This document shows positions 45,756 to 57,179 of a stretch of DNA of 62,000 nucleotides, in pieces. The DNA lies in assembly GCF_030272615.1 (NCBI RefSeq), contig NC_081412.1:539549835-539611834 (forward strand), in the 5' to 3' direction. The stretch's first letter is position 1. Each line of letters starts with the position of its first letter. This DNA comes from Cryptomeria japonica. Its lineage: Eukaryota; Streptophyta; Pinopsida; Cupressales; Cupressaceae. The position numbers and the translations under genes were made by a program. The notes beneath the pieces were generated by a model. That model made no database searches and had not been told where the DNA came from. It was given only the letters and a program-made list of their open reading frames with translations.

Positions 45756-46400
45756 TGATAATCAAACAAGAATGATGTTCACCCCATACATGCATAGAAA
45801 ATTTAATAGAGGGAAAATGGAATTTGAACTACAAATTTGAAATTTGAATTTTGAAATTTGAATTTGTGTTCAACCTTAGATGGTGTTAAAGTTGATAAAG
45901 TACACCAAGTTTATGGAATTAAGAAGACAAACACAGTCAATTTCATCTCCTAAAATTTCAGGAAAAAAGCCGAGGACCATGGCGAAAGTGCACACGGTCC
46001 GACCAACTTTTTTCAAAATTTTCAGGGATGATAGGTATTATGATATTATTGCAGACTTCAGAAAAACAACTGATTTGGAGATGTCTATATTGGTCAAATT
46101 TGCAGTCAAAGGTCAAAAATAGAAAGATCTTAAAAATTAGGGTTTTATGATTTAACCACTGAATTTTCAGAATAAAGAGACTGATTTGAATTGCAATTTT
46201 GAAATAGAAATCAGATCTGAAACAAGCAATTAAAATGTTGCACTTCACAAGCTTAATTTCCTCAAAATGAAAAATTAGGGTTTTTTTATGTAATTAACCT
46301 CTAAAATTTGCAAATAGATCAAATTTGGGAATAAAAATTTGAAATCCAAATTGTAATTAATCAGATCTAATGATAAGAAATAAGAATTAATGTGTAAGAC
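45756..46400 (-). other. Leader region of the outer element
   Basis: Non-coding. It holds the hairpin at 45974-46000 within the same module as the inner leader. Confidence 0.6.
45974..46000. other. Leader hairpin of outer element
   Basis: GGACCATG ... CACGGTCC across an 11-base loop. Total length is 27 bases, as in 33180-33206. Confidence 0.6.
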
Positions 46401-46415
46401 ATCAGGTTTACCAAA
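46401..46415 (-). promoter_or_regulatory. Decayed tRNA-Trp primer site of outer element
   Basis: The plus strand ATCAGGTTTACCA corresponds to GTCGGGTTCACCA of the inner element, with transitions at CpG positions. It is next to the LTR at 46417. Confidence 0.55.
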
Positions 46416-46416
46416 A

Positions 46417-46856
46417 TGTAAAGTGGAATATTGGACCCTAGTGACTCCCCACCTAGGAGAGAGAAAGGAAGTCATTAGGATGATTTTCACTTGGGAGGAA
46501 CTTTACGTTCAAAAGAGTGGTTGAATCCACTAGAACAAAATCCAAGGGAAACAAGGATGTGAATTCCAAGTGGATTGCAAGGGTTGAAGTGTGATTTACC
46601 CTCTTTTGTAAATGATAAAGTTGACCTGTTGACTATGTGGAAAAGAGAGAGAAAATGAGTGGACAAGAGCGTGGCACCCCTGTCCTACCCTATCTTGGGG
46701 CCTGGATAGGGTCCTAAGAGTACCTCAGGACTCAAATAGGAAGGGGACAAGAGATGAAAATACAGAAAGGGGTCTTGACTAGGGAGGACGATGTCATCAC
46801 CATGGTGACGACCTAAAATGTGGTTAAAATTGGAGGTGCAATTTTATGACATTACA
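46417..46856 (-). repeat. Outer element 5' LTR with a large internal deletion
   Basis: It is 440 bp versus about 1234 bp in the 3' LTR. It matches the start up to about GAGAAAATGAGTGGA, then jumps to the part after the palindromes (CTATCTTGGGGCCTGG). The TATA and palindromes are gone. Confidence 0.8.
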
Positions 46857-46902
46857 TTTTCATTCCAATGTAAGGGGTTATTTTAGGAAAATGGTTTAGA
46901 GT

Positions 46903-48154
46903 TGTTGGATATTGTTGATCATTTCTGCTACTAGGATATGTCATTTTCATTGATGTCAACATATTCTATTTTTTTGTTTCGGTGTGATTGAGAAGATCTT
47001 ATGATCCGGTTTTGCAGTTTTTTTTTTGTTGATCACTATTTTGTAGAGTTTAGTATAACCTCTAGTATATTCCAGTGTGATCAGATCTTGTGCTAAGACT
47101 TTGGGTTATTATTTGGGATGTTCTTGTGTATCTTCTTTTCAGATGGTTCATAATTTTGTGCTCCGCAAGTTATCTTTCTTTGTGACAATTGTTGATTGGT
47201 TGTGTTCTTGAGCTTTTAGACATTGACCGATGAAGATTTGAAAAGTGGTGTTGGTGCAACTATTATTGATGATTATAACATGATTGCTGGTGTTTCCTAG
47301 CCATGTCCTAATTGTTTTGATGATCCACATTGATTGTTGTGTGAGTTTTTGGTGGTTTCTATGAACTGGTGATGATTTTCATGTTATGTGGTATTTCTGG
47401 TGTTGTAGCGTGTTGCGGTTGATCTTGGCATGATTTCCAGTGGAGTTGTGCATTTGGGAATTTTATTTAGGTCCATGCTATGCTATGTAAATAATTATAT
47501 TGGTCCAATAGTTGATCTTTGTATCATGTGATGTAATTTTGTAATTATGAGTTCAGGGTTATGGTTTAGCTGACCTTGTTGTCAAGGTTGATGAATTATA
47601 TATAGGTGATATAATCATGTAATTTGGGTGTCGATGTTGTGTCTGCATTATCAGGGAGAGGTGTATGTGCGAACAAGAGATTTATCCTTTAGTGTTAAGA
47701 TTGAGGTGGGATTAGTATTATAGAGCAGACATTTGTGCTTCACTAGAACTATAATCAGGCATTTAGAGATGACATTCTTTAAGTTCATTCCTTCCAAATT
47801 TTTGTTCAAAGTTTGTTGTAAGTCATTGACACTTCCCTAAGGGTTTTAGCCTTTCAGGCTATTATATTTGAGCAATGAGCTCTAGGAAGTGTGCCTGAAT
47901 GTGTGTGCATTCCCTATTGTAATATTCTCACATACTACTATAAAGTATCATCTTACTATGGGTAGGTTCCCACTATGGTTTTTTCCTTAACCAGGTTTTC
48001 CACATCAAAATCTTGGTGTTGTGTGTTGTGCTTTCAATTTTCTTATCTATCTTATTATTGCAGTTTGTCAGATTTGATTTTGGTGATTAAGTGTTATTCC
48101 AGTGAAGATAGATTCACCCCCCCTCTTAGTCTTCCTTCTTGATTTCTACTAACA
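46903..48154 (+). repeat. Copia 5' LTR
   Basis: Starts TGTTGGATATTG and ends TTCTACTAACA just before the primer site. It contains the conserved LTR-end block CCAGGTTTTCCACATC and GATTCACCCCCCCTC. The second copy is outside the window, so the left end rests on the TGTTGG motif. Confidence 0.65.
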
Positions 48155-48156
48155 AT

Positions 48157-48170
48157 TGGTATCGAAGAAA
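48157..48170 (+). promoter_or_regulatory. Copia primer binding site
   Basis: TGGTATCGAAGAA follows the LTR after AT. It resembles the initiator tRNA-Met site TGGTATCAGAGCC. Confidence 0.6.
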
Positions 48171-48210
48171 GATCCTCCAATAGAAGCTTAATCACTTGAG
48201 GAGATCTAGG

Positions 48211-49975
48211 ATGGTAGATCAAGGTTTTATCTTTAAGGACAGTCGAAGGTTTGATGGAGGTAACTATGCTATATGGAAGAACTAGATGGAAGTGCACTTG
48301 AAATGTCTTGTAGAATATTATTGGAAGATTACAAAAAATGCCTATACTCTTCCTCAAAATGGACCACCTACACCTGATGAGATCAAAGAAGCTTAACATA
48401 ATATTAGAGTGAAGGAAGCATTTCTTAGTGCCCTAGCTAATTCTAATATCACAAATGTAATGGGACTTCAGACCACACATGAGATCTGGGAGAAGCTTGA
48501 GATCTTGTATGAAGGTGATAAATAGGTGAAAGTTTCTAAGTTGCAGAGCTTGAAAGGAAAATATGAGACATAGAAGATGGGAAATGATGAGAACATAGAC
48601 TCTTTCATGGCTAAGGTGAATGATCTTGTTCTAGGTATCACATGTACCGATGGAAACATTGAGGAAGATGAAATTGTTGCTAAGGTACTGAGATCTTTGT
48701 CTCCTTCTTATAAACATAAGGTTGCTTCTATTGATGAGATCCGAAGTGTGACTACAGTGACAAGAGATGTGTTGGTTGGAAAGCTTGCTGCATTTGAGCT
48801 AAGTGAATTTGGAAAATCACATGGAAAGTCTAAGACAAAATTTAGAGCATCTCCATCTGTATCAGGTAAGCAAAAGTATGATCTTGATGAATGCAAAATA
48901 TCTAGATATGAAAGAGCAAGAAGAGAGATGGAAGAGCAAGAAATAGATCTAGATGAGCTTGAAGCATTGATTACTCAAAGATTGCATAAAGGAGCCAGTA
49001 AGTATGATGGAAAGTTGACTTTGAAATGTTTCTCTTGTAATAAGATAGGACATTTTCCTTCTAAATGCCTAAAGAGATTGACTAAATATGACATACATGA
49101 TAAGTTTGATAAGCGTGATAGGAGTGATAGATATGAAAAGTATGAGAATTATGATAATCCCTACAACTCTCACTAGAAATTTAGAAATTAGAAAAACTGT
49201 TATTATGCTACTGATGAAGGTGTTATAGATGAAGAATTAGAAGGAGATGGAGTTGTGTTTATTGCCATTAAAGAAGATAGACTTGTACCTATCAATTCCA
49301 CTAGTTGCACTATTAAGGAGAAAGCTTTGGCTGTTGAAGCTGAAGAGAAAGAGGAGTGGGTAATTGATAGTGGTTGTTCACATCATATGACCAGTGATAA
49401 AAAGAAAATCTATAAGCATGGAAAGGTATGATGGTGGAATAGTAATATTTGGGGATGACAAAGCTTGTGTGATCCATGGGAGAGATTCTATTTCTTTTGA
49501 TGGTAAGCATAACACAGATGATGTCTTGTATGTTGAAGGTTTGAAGCATAATCTTTTGAGTGTTGGACAGATGGTTGATAAAGGTTATGATATACAATTC
49601 AAGGATGGTAAATGCGAGATCTTAAATTCCTTAGGTATAGAGACTGCATCTGGAACTAGGATTGAAGGTAACATTTTTCATTTGATTGCTGGTGAGAAAC
49701 ATTGTTTGATTACTCAGATCGATGAGAGATAGTTGTGGCATAGGAGAATGTGTCATGTTAATTTTGATTCATTGGATAAGATCTGTTCTACACAAGTTGT
49801 TAGAGATCTGCCTAAGATTGTTAAGCCTGCTAATCCGATATGTAAGGAATGTTAGTTGGATAAGAAAACAAGAATTTATTTCAAGAGAAAACAGTATACA
49901 TCTGATAGACTGCTAGATCTTGTGCATACTGACCTATGTGGACCTACAAATGTTAGAAGTGTGTAGGGTGATAGG
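48211..49975 (+). pseudogene. Copia gag, protease and GAG-pre-integrase region
   Basis: ATG at 48211 opens a gag with FDGGNYAIWKN (stop in place of a residue before MEVHL), then a UBN2 region: SFMAKVNDLVLGITCTDGNI, DEIVAKVLRSLSPSYKHKVA. A CCHC knuckle (CFSCNKIGHFPSKC, about 49027-49068) and a charged K/D/R/Y repeat follow. The protease starts EEWVIDSGCSHHMT with DSG at 49365-49373. A frameshift near 49420 follows. The next frame reads VLYVEGLKHNLLSVGQMVDK and, after a TAG, LWHRRMCHVNFDSLDKI with ICKEC (GAG-pre-integrase, HHCC part). At least six stops make it dead. Confidence 0.9.
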
Positions 49976-51640
49976 GTAAATGCACAAACCTGTGTCACAC
50001 TTTTACAAAGGAAAAGGCTAACACAACAATAACTGTTCAATTTCATAGCCATAAAAGTGTCATTTTCATTTTGAATTTGAAGATGATGTAGACTGATGAA
50101 ATGTGTAAAATTTGTTGAAGTTTAATTCTACTATTTTTTGAAATTTATTTGTCAATAATTTATATGTTTGTTTTAGCTTTAAAGTCCATTTTTTTATTGC
50201 TAAAAAACAGGAGGTTTTGTTCCCACCTCAACAGTAAATGTAAATCAGCTTTTTTTTCTCATTTTGATATCAGTTATAGATCACATATTTATATAGTGCA
50301 TGAATTTTTATTTTTTTAAATTGATGTATATTTTCTTTGTAATAGCATTTGGAAGTCAAATACACCAGAATTTGACAATTTTTGTCTCCCACCACAATTT
50401 GTCTATTCAATTTATGATAATCCAAAAAATAAAAATACCCTTTTGGAGAAGACTCTCTCTTCTGGTGAACCCTATTTTTTTCAAATTTTTTTGAAGTGGT
50501 TTGATATTTTTTTTTGTTTTTCAAAGAAGACTCATATCGAACAAAAGAATACCTAGTTGTACTATTTTTAATTTTTTATATATTAAATGTAATCAAAACA
50601 TTTAAAGAATTATATGAGAAGAATCGTGACTTTGATCTCTAAAAAAGGGTATTTTAAATTTTTTTAATAAGTTTAATTTACCTATTGAATTTTGTTGCAG
50701 AAGTGACAAGTTTGAGAAAATCATCATTTTTGTTGATGTGGTTGCTACTTGGCATTCCACATAAGTCATTCCGGCTGGAACCCTTCCGGCTAGAAATGTG
50801 AGGGTCGAGGTGACCGGTCGCTTGAACCACATATAAAAAAGAATTATTTTCCATTAAAAAAACCAAATCAATCAAATGCGAAAATAATAAGAGTTATTTT
50901 TTAAAACAATCTTTTTTTTTCAAATGAAGTGGCGCTTTGGAGCGAATAGGAAGATTATAAAGGGGCGAATATTTCTAATTTTGTAAAGGGGCAAAGATTT
51001 TGAATTTTTTTTCAGAAGGCATCTACCCTTCCAAGTATGTTATTTGAAATTATTTTTTCAATCATGCTTAATTTACAATATTAGATGGTTTTTTGCAAAT
51101 TAAATATTTTTTAGATTAAACATATTCTTTAGTCACTGCGATATGACGATAACCATTTCTTGGCCATATATCCAACACTATTTAGTATTGAATTATATTA
51201 TATTTTATTTTTTAATACTTGACTCAAATTCTCTATATATATTAGCTAAGTGATTTCAAGCAATTAATGTTAAATTAAATCACGTTCATATGTACATTGC
51301 ATATAGTCAAATGTATCTAATTGAAGTATACTTAATTTTTTACTTTTTATCAATGCTCCTAAATTTCTTGAGCCTTATTTTTTTATTTCCTAAATTATAA
51401 AAATTGGACTTCAAGTCAAATGATCTAAATGGGTGAAATTTACACATATTAAGTTTAAGAATGCAAAATTATTTATACATTTCACTAATTACACTTTTTT
51501 TGTCAAGAACCGATGAAAAGTCATTAGATATATAACCTTTTTAATTCAAAGCACTAAATTTTGAAGATATGCATATTTACATGTGTTGTTTTTAGGTTCA
51601 AAGAACAAAATTTTGAAGATCTAAATATTTTTTTCAATAG
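49976..51640 (+). other. 5' part of the candidate transposon, no clear gene
   Basis: AT-rich. One GC-richer patch (50701-50830) sits after a good splice-acceptor context (TTTTGTTGCAG) and is open on both strands. It may be a lost first exon but I cannot assign it. Confidence 0.35.
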
Positions 51641-53317
51641 GGAATAAGAGGACTAGATCAAGGTTGTATGATCGTAAAAGGGATGGTAAGATGAAAGGTC
51701 ATACAAAATGTAGTCAACAACAATCTGTTGTTGTTCAAGATCAACTTGATGATGTTCAAGAAACAACTACTCAGGTACGAGATGAATTTTTTTTCTGATA
51801 TGGAAAATTTGATGGAAATGGATGAAGATAGTCTTTTCAATGAAATTCCATCTAAAGATATGATACATGAAAGCACATTAAAATTGCATTGTAAGAATTT
51901 GTGGAATGATTATTTTAAAAATAAGTCTATTGTTGGAAGAGCACAATTATTTGCTAAGTTATTTAGAAAAAGGGAAATGAAACCTGTTTTGGACTTGTTG
52001 GGTGTTGGTAATAAGAAAAGTTCTAGTGATACATTAGTAAAAGAAACTATAATTGAAAATTTACAAGAAGCATTGAATTGTATTCATAACACAAGTTGAG
52101 GCACGTTGATTATGTAGAGAATTGATGACTATGATTACTAGTAAGGATCTGACTCGTAAAAAACAAGTTAATGCAATTTCTCAATTAATGAATGTATCTA
52201 GAAGAACTATTCAAAGATACATTAGGAAGAGAATTATGTTGGATGAAAACATCAAAAAGAATTGGGTAAATATCTATAGGGTTCCTAGAATAGAGAATAT
52301 CTAAAGATGTAAAAAGACTGGTCATTGATTATTGGACCAACCAATATCATGTTTCTTCAAATAGAAGGGATACTATACAGATGATAGATGAAGATGGTAA
52401 AAAGATTACACATCCAAAACATTTCTTAGATACAACACAAAGTGAACTGTTTGAAGCATTCAAGCAAGAATTTTCAGATGTAAAGATTTGCCAAAGGATG
52501 TTTGAGAGATTCAGTCCTTTCTTTGTATGCATAAATAAGGTACGTGAAAGTTGTTGTTGTCAAAATCATGTTGAATTTCATCTACACTTGTAATCATATA
52601 AGAAGATTATGGCAACAATTAATCCAAATCTAGTCATTCCTACAAGTACAACACAATTTGTGAAGTCTATTTTATGTGATAAATTAAAAGATTCCGATGA
52701 GTTCAAAATACAATGTATAAAAGGTGAATGCAATGATTGTGGATTTTTGAGTAAGTTTGTGTTGCAAACAAAGAATTTTGATATTAATGCACTAGTTATA
52801 TGGAAGAGATTTGAATATGAGACATACCAAAGTAAGTCAGGAACTAAATCCAAAAAAATTATGTTGAAAGAGAGTGAATTGCCCTACATTAAGTTTATAG
52901 ATAGATTTTGTAATATGATATATCCACATATCCAACATTGTCATGGTGCAAGATGGCAGGCTAAACAGTTTCGTGATTCAAAGAACTGTTTTCCACCAGG
53001 TTGTATTCTTTCAATTGTAGATTTCTTTGAGAACTATACATTTAGTCCTCACACAGAAATTGAAAGTCAATATTATGATTCTGATCAAGTTGCAATATTT
53101 GTACAAGTTTTCTATAGACATGCACAATTTCATGTGGATGGTATAGAGAGTACTAAAAATGAACGCATTATCATCAAGGAGGTCCATTTCTATATCAGTG
53201 ATGATACGTGTAATGATAGGAGCTATGTAGCACATTGTTTTGGAATGTTTTTTGAAAATATTAAAGATCGTGGGATAGAATGTACACAACATTGGATTTG
53301 GTCCGATGGATGCGTCG

Positions 53318-53439
53318 TTAAGTACATTAGATTTGAAATTGATTATTCAAGTTGTTATTTTATATATATATATGATTTGATTGTATATAACAAGTCAAAA
53401 GTTTAAATATATATTTAATATATATGTTATTCATATTAG
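53318..53439 (+). other. Intron with mutated donor
   Basis: It runs TTAAGTAC...CATATTAG. Joining GTCG to GGCAATTT restores DGCVGQFKST. It contains an (AT)n run. Confidence 0.6.
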
Positions 53440-53762
53440 GGCAATTTAAGTCTACAAAAGCTTTTAACTGGTTATCCCTACAACATGCTCGATGTAGCAT
53501 AATTTTTTTGTGGAACTTCTTTGAGAGTGGACATGGAAAAGGAGAGCATGATGGAGCAGGAGCATGTGTGAAGCATGCACTTCACCAACATGAACTTGCA
53601 GGTAAATTATCTTCATACATGTGGGTTGATCAATTTTCTTAAGAAAGAGATTTTGTACAGGTAACACCATATGTAATTCTAATGATATAATTGAATGGTA
53701 CAAAAATCATTTTGCTGGTCTAGATACAACTTACAACAAGCATTATTTTTGGGAAGTTAAAG

Positions 53763-53886
53763 GTGTATATATATATATAATTTCTTAAAAATTCTTGGTG
53801 TTCTTGAATTATTTTTAAAATTCAAGTTTATATATATGTGTGTGAAATGAACTAAAATTGACTAAATAATTTGTGTACATTATCAG
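53763..53886 (+). other. Intron
   Basis: GTGTATAT...ATTATCAG, phase 1. Joining restores FWEVKDID. Confidence 0.65.
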
Positions 53887-54192
53887 ATATTGATTGATCA
53901 AATCCTTATAATTGTCAATCAATTAATGGTATTAGAAGTTTTCATCAAGTTGTGACTATGGGATTTAGCAAGCCTTGTGTTATTCTTGCAAGAGGAAAAT
54001 CATGCTTTTGTGTTGATTGCATTGAGAACAACAGAGATACTCATTGTCAAAATATTGCTAATGGGCATGTTTTGCAATGGGATATGAAAGATTTTATCAC
54101 AATGCCTCCTTACAAATATAGTGACATTATTGATATTCATGATCCTCTATATTCAGTTGATTATGAACATGTTTCTGATTTAGTTGTTATAG

Positions 54193-54323
54193 GTGCGTGC
54201 ATGCATATTTTATAAATTGCATATATGTACATGTACAAATTTTTAAATTCTTTATTAATTTAAAAATGTGTAATGAACTAATATTGCTTGTAATATATAT
54301 ACATGCACGGTATATTTTCACAG
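54193..54323 (+). other. Intron
   Basis: GTGCGTGC...TTTTCACAG, phase 1. Joining restores SDLVVIGDIFVVIVD. Confidence 0.75.
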
Positions 54324-54837
54324 GTGATATTTTTGTAGTGATTGTTGATCCCGATAATACTAAAAGTGTAGATTATTATCTACTAAGATGCACACAACCA
54401 AAATGCAAGTTATTGGAATCGTTCAGTGATGATCATGGGCAAAAATATCCCATTGGTTCAATTGTTTTTGAAGGCACCTATTATCAACAAATAAAGATAG
54501 ATACAAATGGTGTAACATTCATCGATTATATGCTTGGCCAAAAAGTTCTACACTACAGTCACTAAGTAATAGTGACAAGATTGCAATTGGAGACATTTCC
54601 AAAAAGAGGACGTGACAACCAAAAGTGGAGGTTTCTTATTGAAGATCATGAAATTTTTTTAGAAATTATAAAAGATAGGGAGGATCTAGATAATATGTAC
54701 CACGAGCTTTAAGTTCACTTGTCATGTTTGAACAAGTAAAATATATTAGATAGGTCTTATTTTGATAAACTCATATGTATATTTAGATATTTCTAGACAT
54801 GTGTAGCAATTTTGATAACTTGTGGAAATTTAGTTTT

Positions 54838-55590
54838 GTTGATGCATTTATTTTTTGTTTTATACATTGATTTTACATGTTTTATTCATCTATGTATTCA
54901 TTTAATTTGGATTTACACATTTATAGTTTCATTTAATTAATATTGTATATATAGTTTCACTAAAATGAGCAACTAATTATGTTGTCTTAAGGTGTTTTAA
55001 GTGGTCTTAAGGGCATTTAAGGGGATATAAGCATCATTGATTCTTTTATATTTTTACACATGGATGGATTCATTTTAATCTATGTACATTCATTTCATTT
55101 ATATTTACACATATATTGTTTCATTTAATTATGTTGTTTGCATTCATCTAATGATGTTGTCCTAAGGTGTTTTAAGTGGTCTTAAGGGGATTTAAGGAGA
55201 TATTTAAGGGGATTGACTCTTTTATATTTTTACACATGCATGGATTTGTTTTATTCATCTATGTACATTCATTTCATTTATATTTATACATATATTGTTT
55301 CATTTAATTATGTTGTTTGGATTCATCTAATTATGTTGTGCTAAGGTGTTTTAAGTGGTCTTAAGGGGATTTAAGGGGATATTTAAGGGGATTGATTCTT
55401 TTATATTTTTTCACATGCATGGATTCATTTTATTCATCTATGTACATTCATTTCATTTATATTTATACGTATATTGTTTCATTTAATTATGTTGTTTGGA
55501 TTCATCTAATTATGTTTTCCTAAGGTGTTTTAAGTGGTCTTAAGGGGTTTTAAGTGGATATTTAAGGGGATATTAAAGTTTTGAAGTAAG
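54838..55590. repeat. Tandem repeat, about 177-bp unit, four copies
   Basis: The core CTAAGGTGTTTTAAGTGGTC recurs near 54985, 55162, 55339 and 55517. It is preceded each time by TTATATTTACACATATATTG-like sequence and followed by runs of TTTAAGGGGAT. The first unit is degenerate. Confidence 0.9.
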
Positions 55591-56025
55591 TTCATTAAAC
55601 ATGTACATAAAAACTTAACTAAAATGAACAACTAAATTAAATTTTAATGACTAATTTTGTTTAACAATGAACAAAGTTAAAATAGACATAAAAACTTAAC
55701 TTTCACATACACTTGTACAATTAACTACAAAACTTAACTAAATTCAAATGAATTAGAGATTCTATCATTTAAACACTTAACTTTCAAAATGTAATCTATC
55801 TATATATAAACTTGCAAAGTAGTATGAAATATAGATCTATCTAACACGTACACATATATGTCTATAAAGTGTACATCTATCTAACACATAAACACACACA
55901 TGGAATATGGAAAATAAATATCTAGTATGTACATATGCATATGAAATGTATACAATACACATGTATGAAATGTCTAGTACACTTGTACAAATATATATGA
56001 AATGTCTATAAAATGTGTGCACATG

Positions 56026-56026
<1 letters not shown>

Positions 56027-56070
<44 letters not shown>
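56027..56070. repeat. (AC)n microsatellite
   Basis: About 22 AC units just downstream of the minus-strand gene's stop. Confidence 0.95.
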
Positions 56071-56077
<7 letters not shown>

Positions 56078-56094
56078 TATATATAAAGAATGGG

Positions 56095-57176
56095 TCACTC
56101 AGGGCCATGTCCTGAAGCATGTCCCAATCCATGTGCCTGCAATAGAGTATGCATGTATAAAATCATACACTAAATATTTAATTTGAATGTACTAAAGTAA
56201 AAAAAATTAAGTAACATAGATTATGAGCATTTATACGTAGACATACATACATGTGAAGAGTCTCTAACATCACCACCATGTGCATGCGGGATTCTAGGAC
56301 ATCTATGTGATGAGGAGCTCAACCTACGTGATAGTGGTGAATCCTGCAATGTTGAAATTTTGTTAGATATACATGTGTACACATATATTCATAACTTGCA
56401 AACTAACCCTTTAAAAATAGAACTTAAATATTTAAGATTCAATTAATTTAAATTTATAATATATGTACATGTGTCTCATGATGAACAGGGTCAGTGGCAA
56501 TGTGCAAATCCTCAAACATTGCCCCTTGCACCTGCAATATAAATTACACATGAACTTGAACATGTACGTTATTTAAACAAATTCCTTATTATTTAAATCT
56601 AATATACTTGAACATGTACATGTACACGAGGTTGTATAGATAAACATACCTTGGGGTCTCTAACGCCTCCATCGCACACATGTTGGACTTTAGAACGTTT
56701 GCAAGATGAATGGTTCATCCTACGCAAAGCTCGCTCATCCTAGACAATGCACACATTTTGTTTGATATATATATATATATATGTAATTTAAATCACTGAA
56801 GAAATTATATAATCAATACCTAGATATCCATTTAAATAGAACTTAAAAAAAAATAAAAAATTAAACTTTATATACCTGTGTCTCCTAATGAACAACTGGG
56901 TTAGTGGCAACATCCAAATCTCCATACATCGACCCTAACATGATACCCTATATAGTTCAAAAAATACAATCCAATATATATATTTAATTTATTTAATCTA
57001 TGTAGTTCATGTGTACAATCAAGTAGCTATATAAAATATCAAAATTAAAATTAGTAAATTATATATTATATAATTCATACCTCTCCTATAGTATGTAAGG
57101 CTCATCTGATCCTGTTGATGTCATAATAATGCAAGGAGCCCACTGCAATATGATCCCCCTCACTGTCTGGATCCAT
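56095..57176 (-). pseudogene. Small multi-exon gene with alternating duplicated exons, unknown product
   Basis: Six minus-strand exons: 57176-57081, 56947-56876, 56739-56650, 56531-56469, 56343-56251 and 56136-56095. Lengths are 96, 72, 90, 63, 93 and 42 bp, all multiples of three, all joined in phase 0 at AG acceptors and GT donors. ATG is at 57176 (MDPDSEGDHIAVGSLHYYDI) and TGA ends exon 6 (HGLGHASGHGPE). Exons 2 and 4 are homologous (MYGDLDVATNPVVH; MFEDLHIATDPVHH; each followed by ET). Exons 3 and 5 are homologous (RRMNHSSCKRSKVQHVCDGG; RRLSSSSHRCPRIPHAHGG; each followed by VRD). So an exon pair was duplicated in tandem. Two in-frame stops (TGA in exon 1, TAG in exon 2) suggest loss of function. 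The product would be about 150 residues, polar, His/Arg/Ser-rich. I recognise no domain. It converges on the transposase-like gene and may be its accessory gene. Confidence 0.62.
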
Positions 57177-57179
57177 AAG

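Larger units (their letters stand above)
32838..46856 (-). mobile_element. Outer non-autonomous LTR element, interrupted by a relative
   Basis: The left (3') LTR runs 32838-33429 and resumes at 41578-42219 after the nested element (about 1234 bp in total). The interior is 42220-46416 and the right (5') LTR 46417-46856. LTRs start TGTAAAG and end TTACA or CTACA. Without the insert the element is about 5.9 kb. The interior carries gag remnants on the minus strand but no RT or integrase. The decayed primer site next to 46417 (ATCAGGTTTACCA) differs from the inner element's mainly by CpG-type transitions, so the two belong to one family. Confidence 0.82.
46903..49975 (+). mobile_element. Ty1/copia element, 5' half, interrupted at 49975
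   Basis: LTR, gag, protease and the start of integrase occur in copia order. The reading stops in the integrase N-terminal region (LVHTDLCGPTNVRSV.GDR) at about 49975, where unrelated DNA begins. The remaining integrase, RT and 3' LTR are not in the window. They should lie to the right if the break is an insertion. Confidence 0.87.
51641..54712 (+). pseudogene. Multi-exon transposase-like gene (WSDGC / HGKG..DG.G family)
   Basis: Exons at about 51641-53317, 53440-53762, 53887-54192 and 54324-54712 are separated by introns of 122, 124 and 131 bp, all phase 1. The first intron's donor is TTAAGT instead of GTAAGT. The upstream acceptor (TTTTTTCAATAG before 51641) is also phase 1, so an earlier exon is missing. 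The protein has an N-terminal helix-turn-helix (AISQLMNVSRRTIQRYIRKR, near 52170-52230), then Cys pairs (SCCCQNH; CIKGECNDCGF), SIVDFFENYTFSP, ISDDTCNDRSYVAHCFG, HWIWSDGC, LWNFFESGHGKGEHDGAGAC and a C-terminal part with FCVDCIENN and GDIFVVIVD. The conserved Asp residues (VVDF, WSDG, HDG) suggest a DDE/D-type transposase. I recall similar proteins from other plants and some animals but cannot name the superfamily. Frameshifts (T8 run at 51787-51794, near 52090 and 52285, and in exon 2) and several stops show it is dead. Confidence 0.6.
49976..57179 (+). mobile_element. Candidate DNA transposon, left part, inserted in the copia
   Basis: The break in copia at 49975 and the LTR start at 57180 bound a 7.2-kb block. 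It has a transposase-like gene (51641-54712, plus), tandem repeats (54838-55590) and a convergent multi-exon gene (57176-56095, minus). I see no inverted repeat pair. The right end would lie beyond the chromovirus, so this cannot be tested here. Calling it one element is inference from position, the intron-bearing non-retroelement genes and the absence of LTRs or RT. Confidence 0.5.

Noticed and set aside
49976-57179. Helitron
   Set aside because: No Rep/helicase motifs, no CTRR end with hairpin at a visible boundary, and the gene present looks like a DDE-type transposase.
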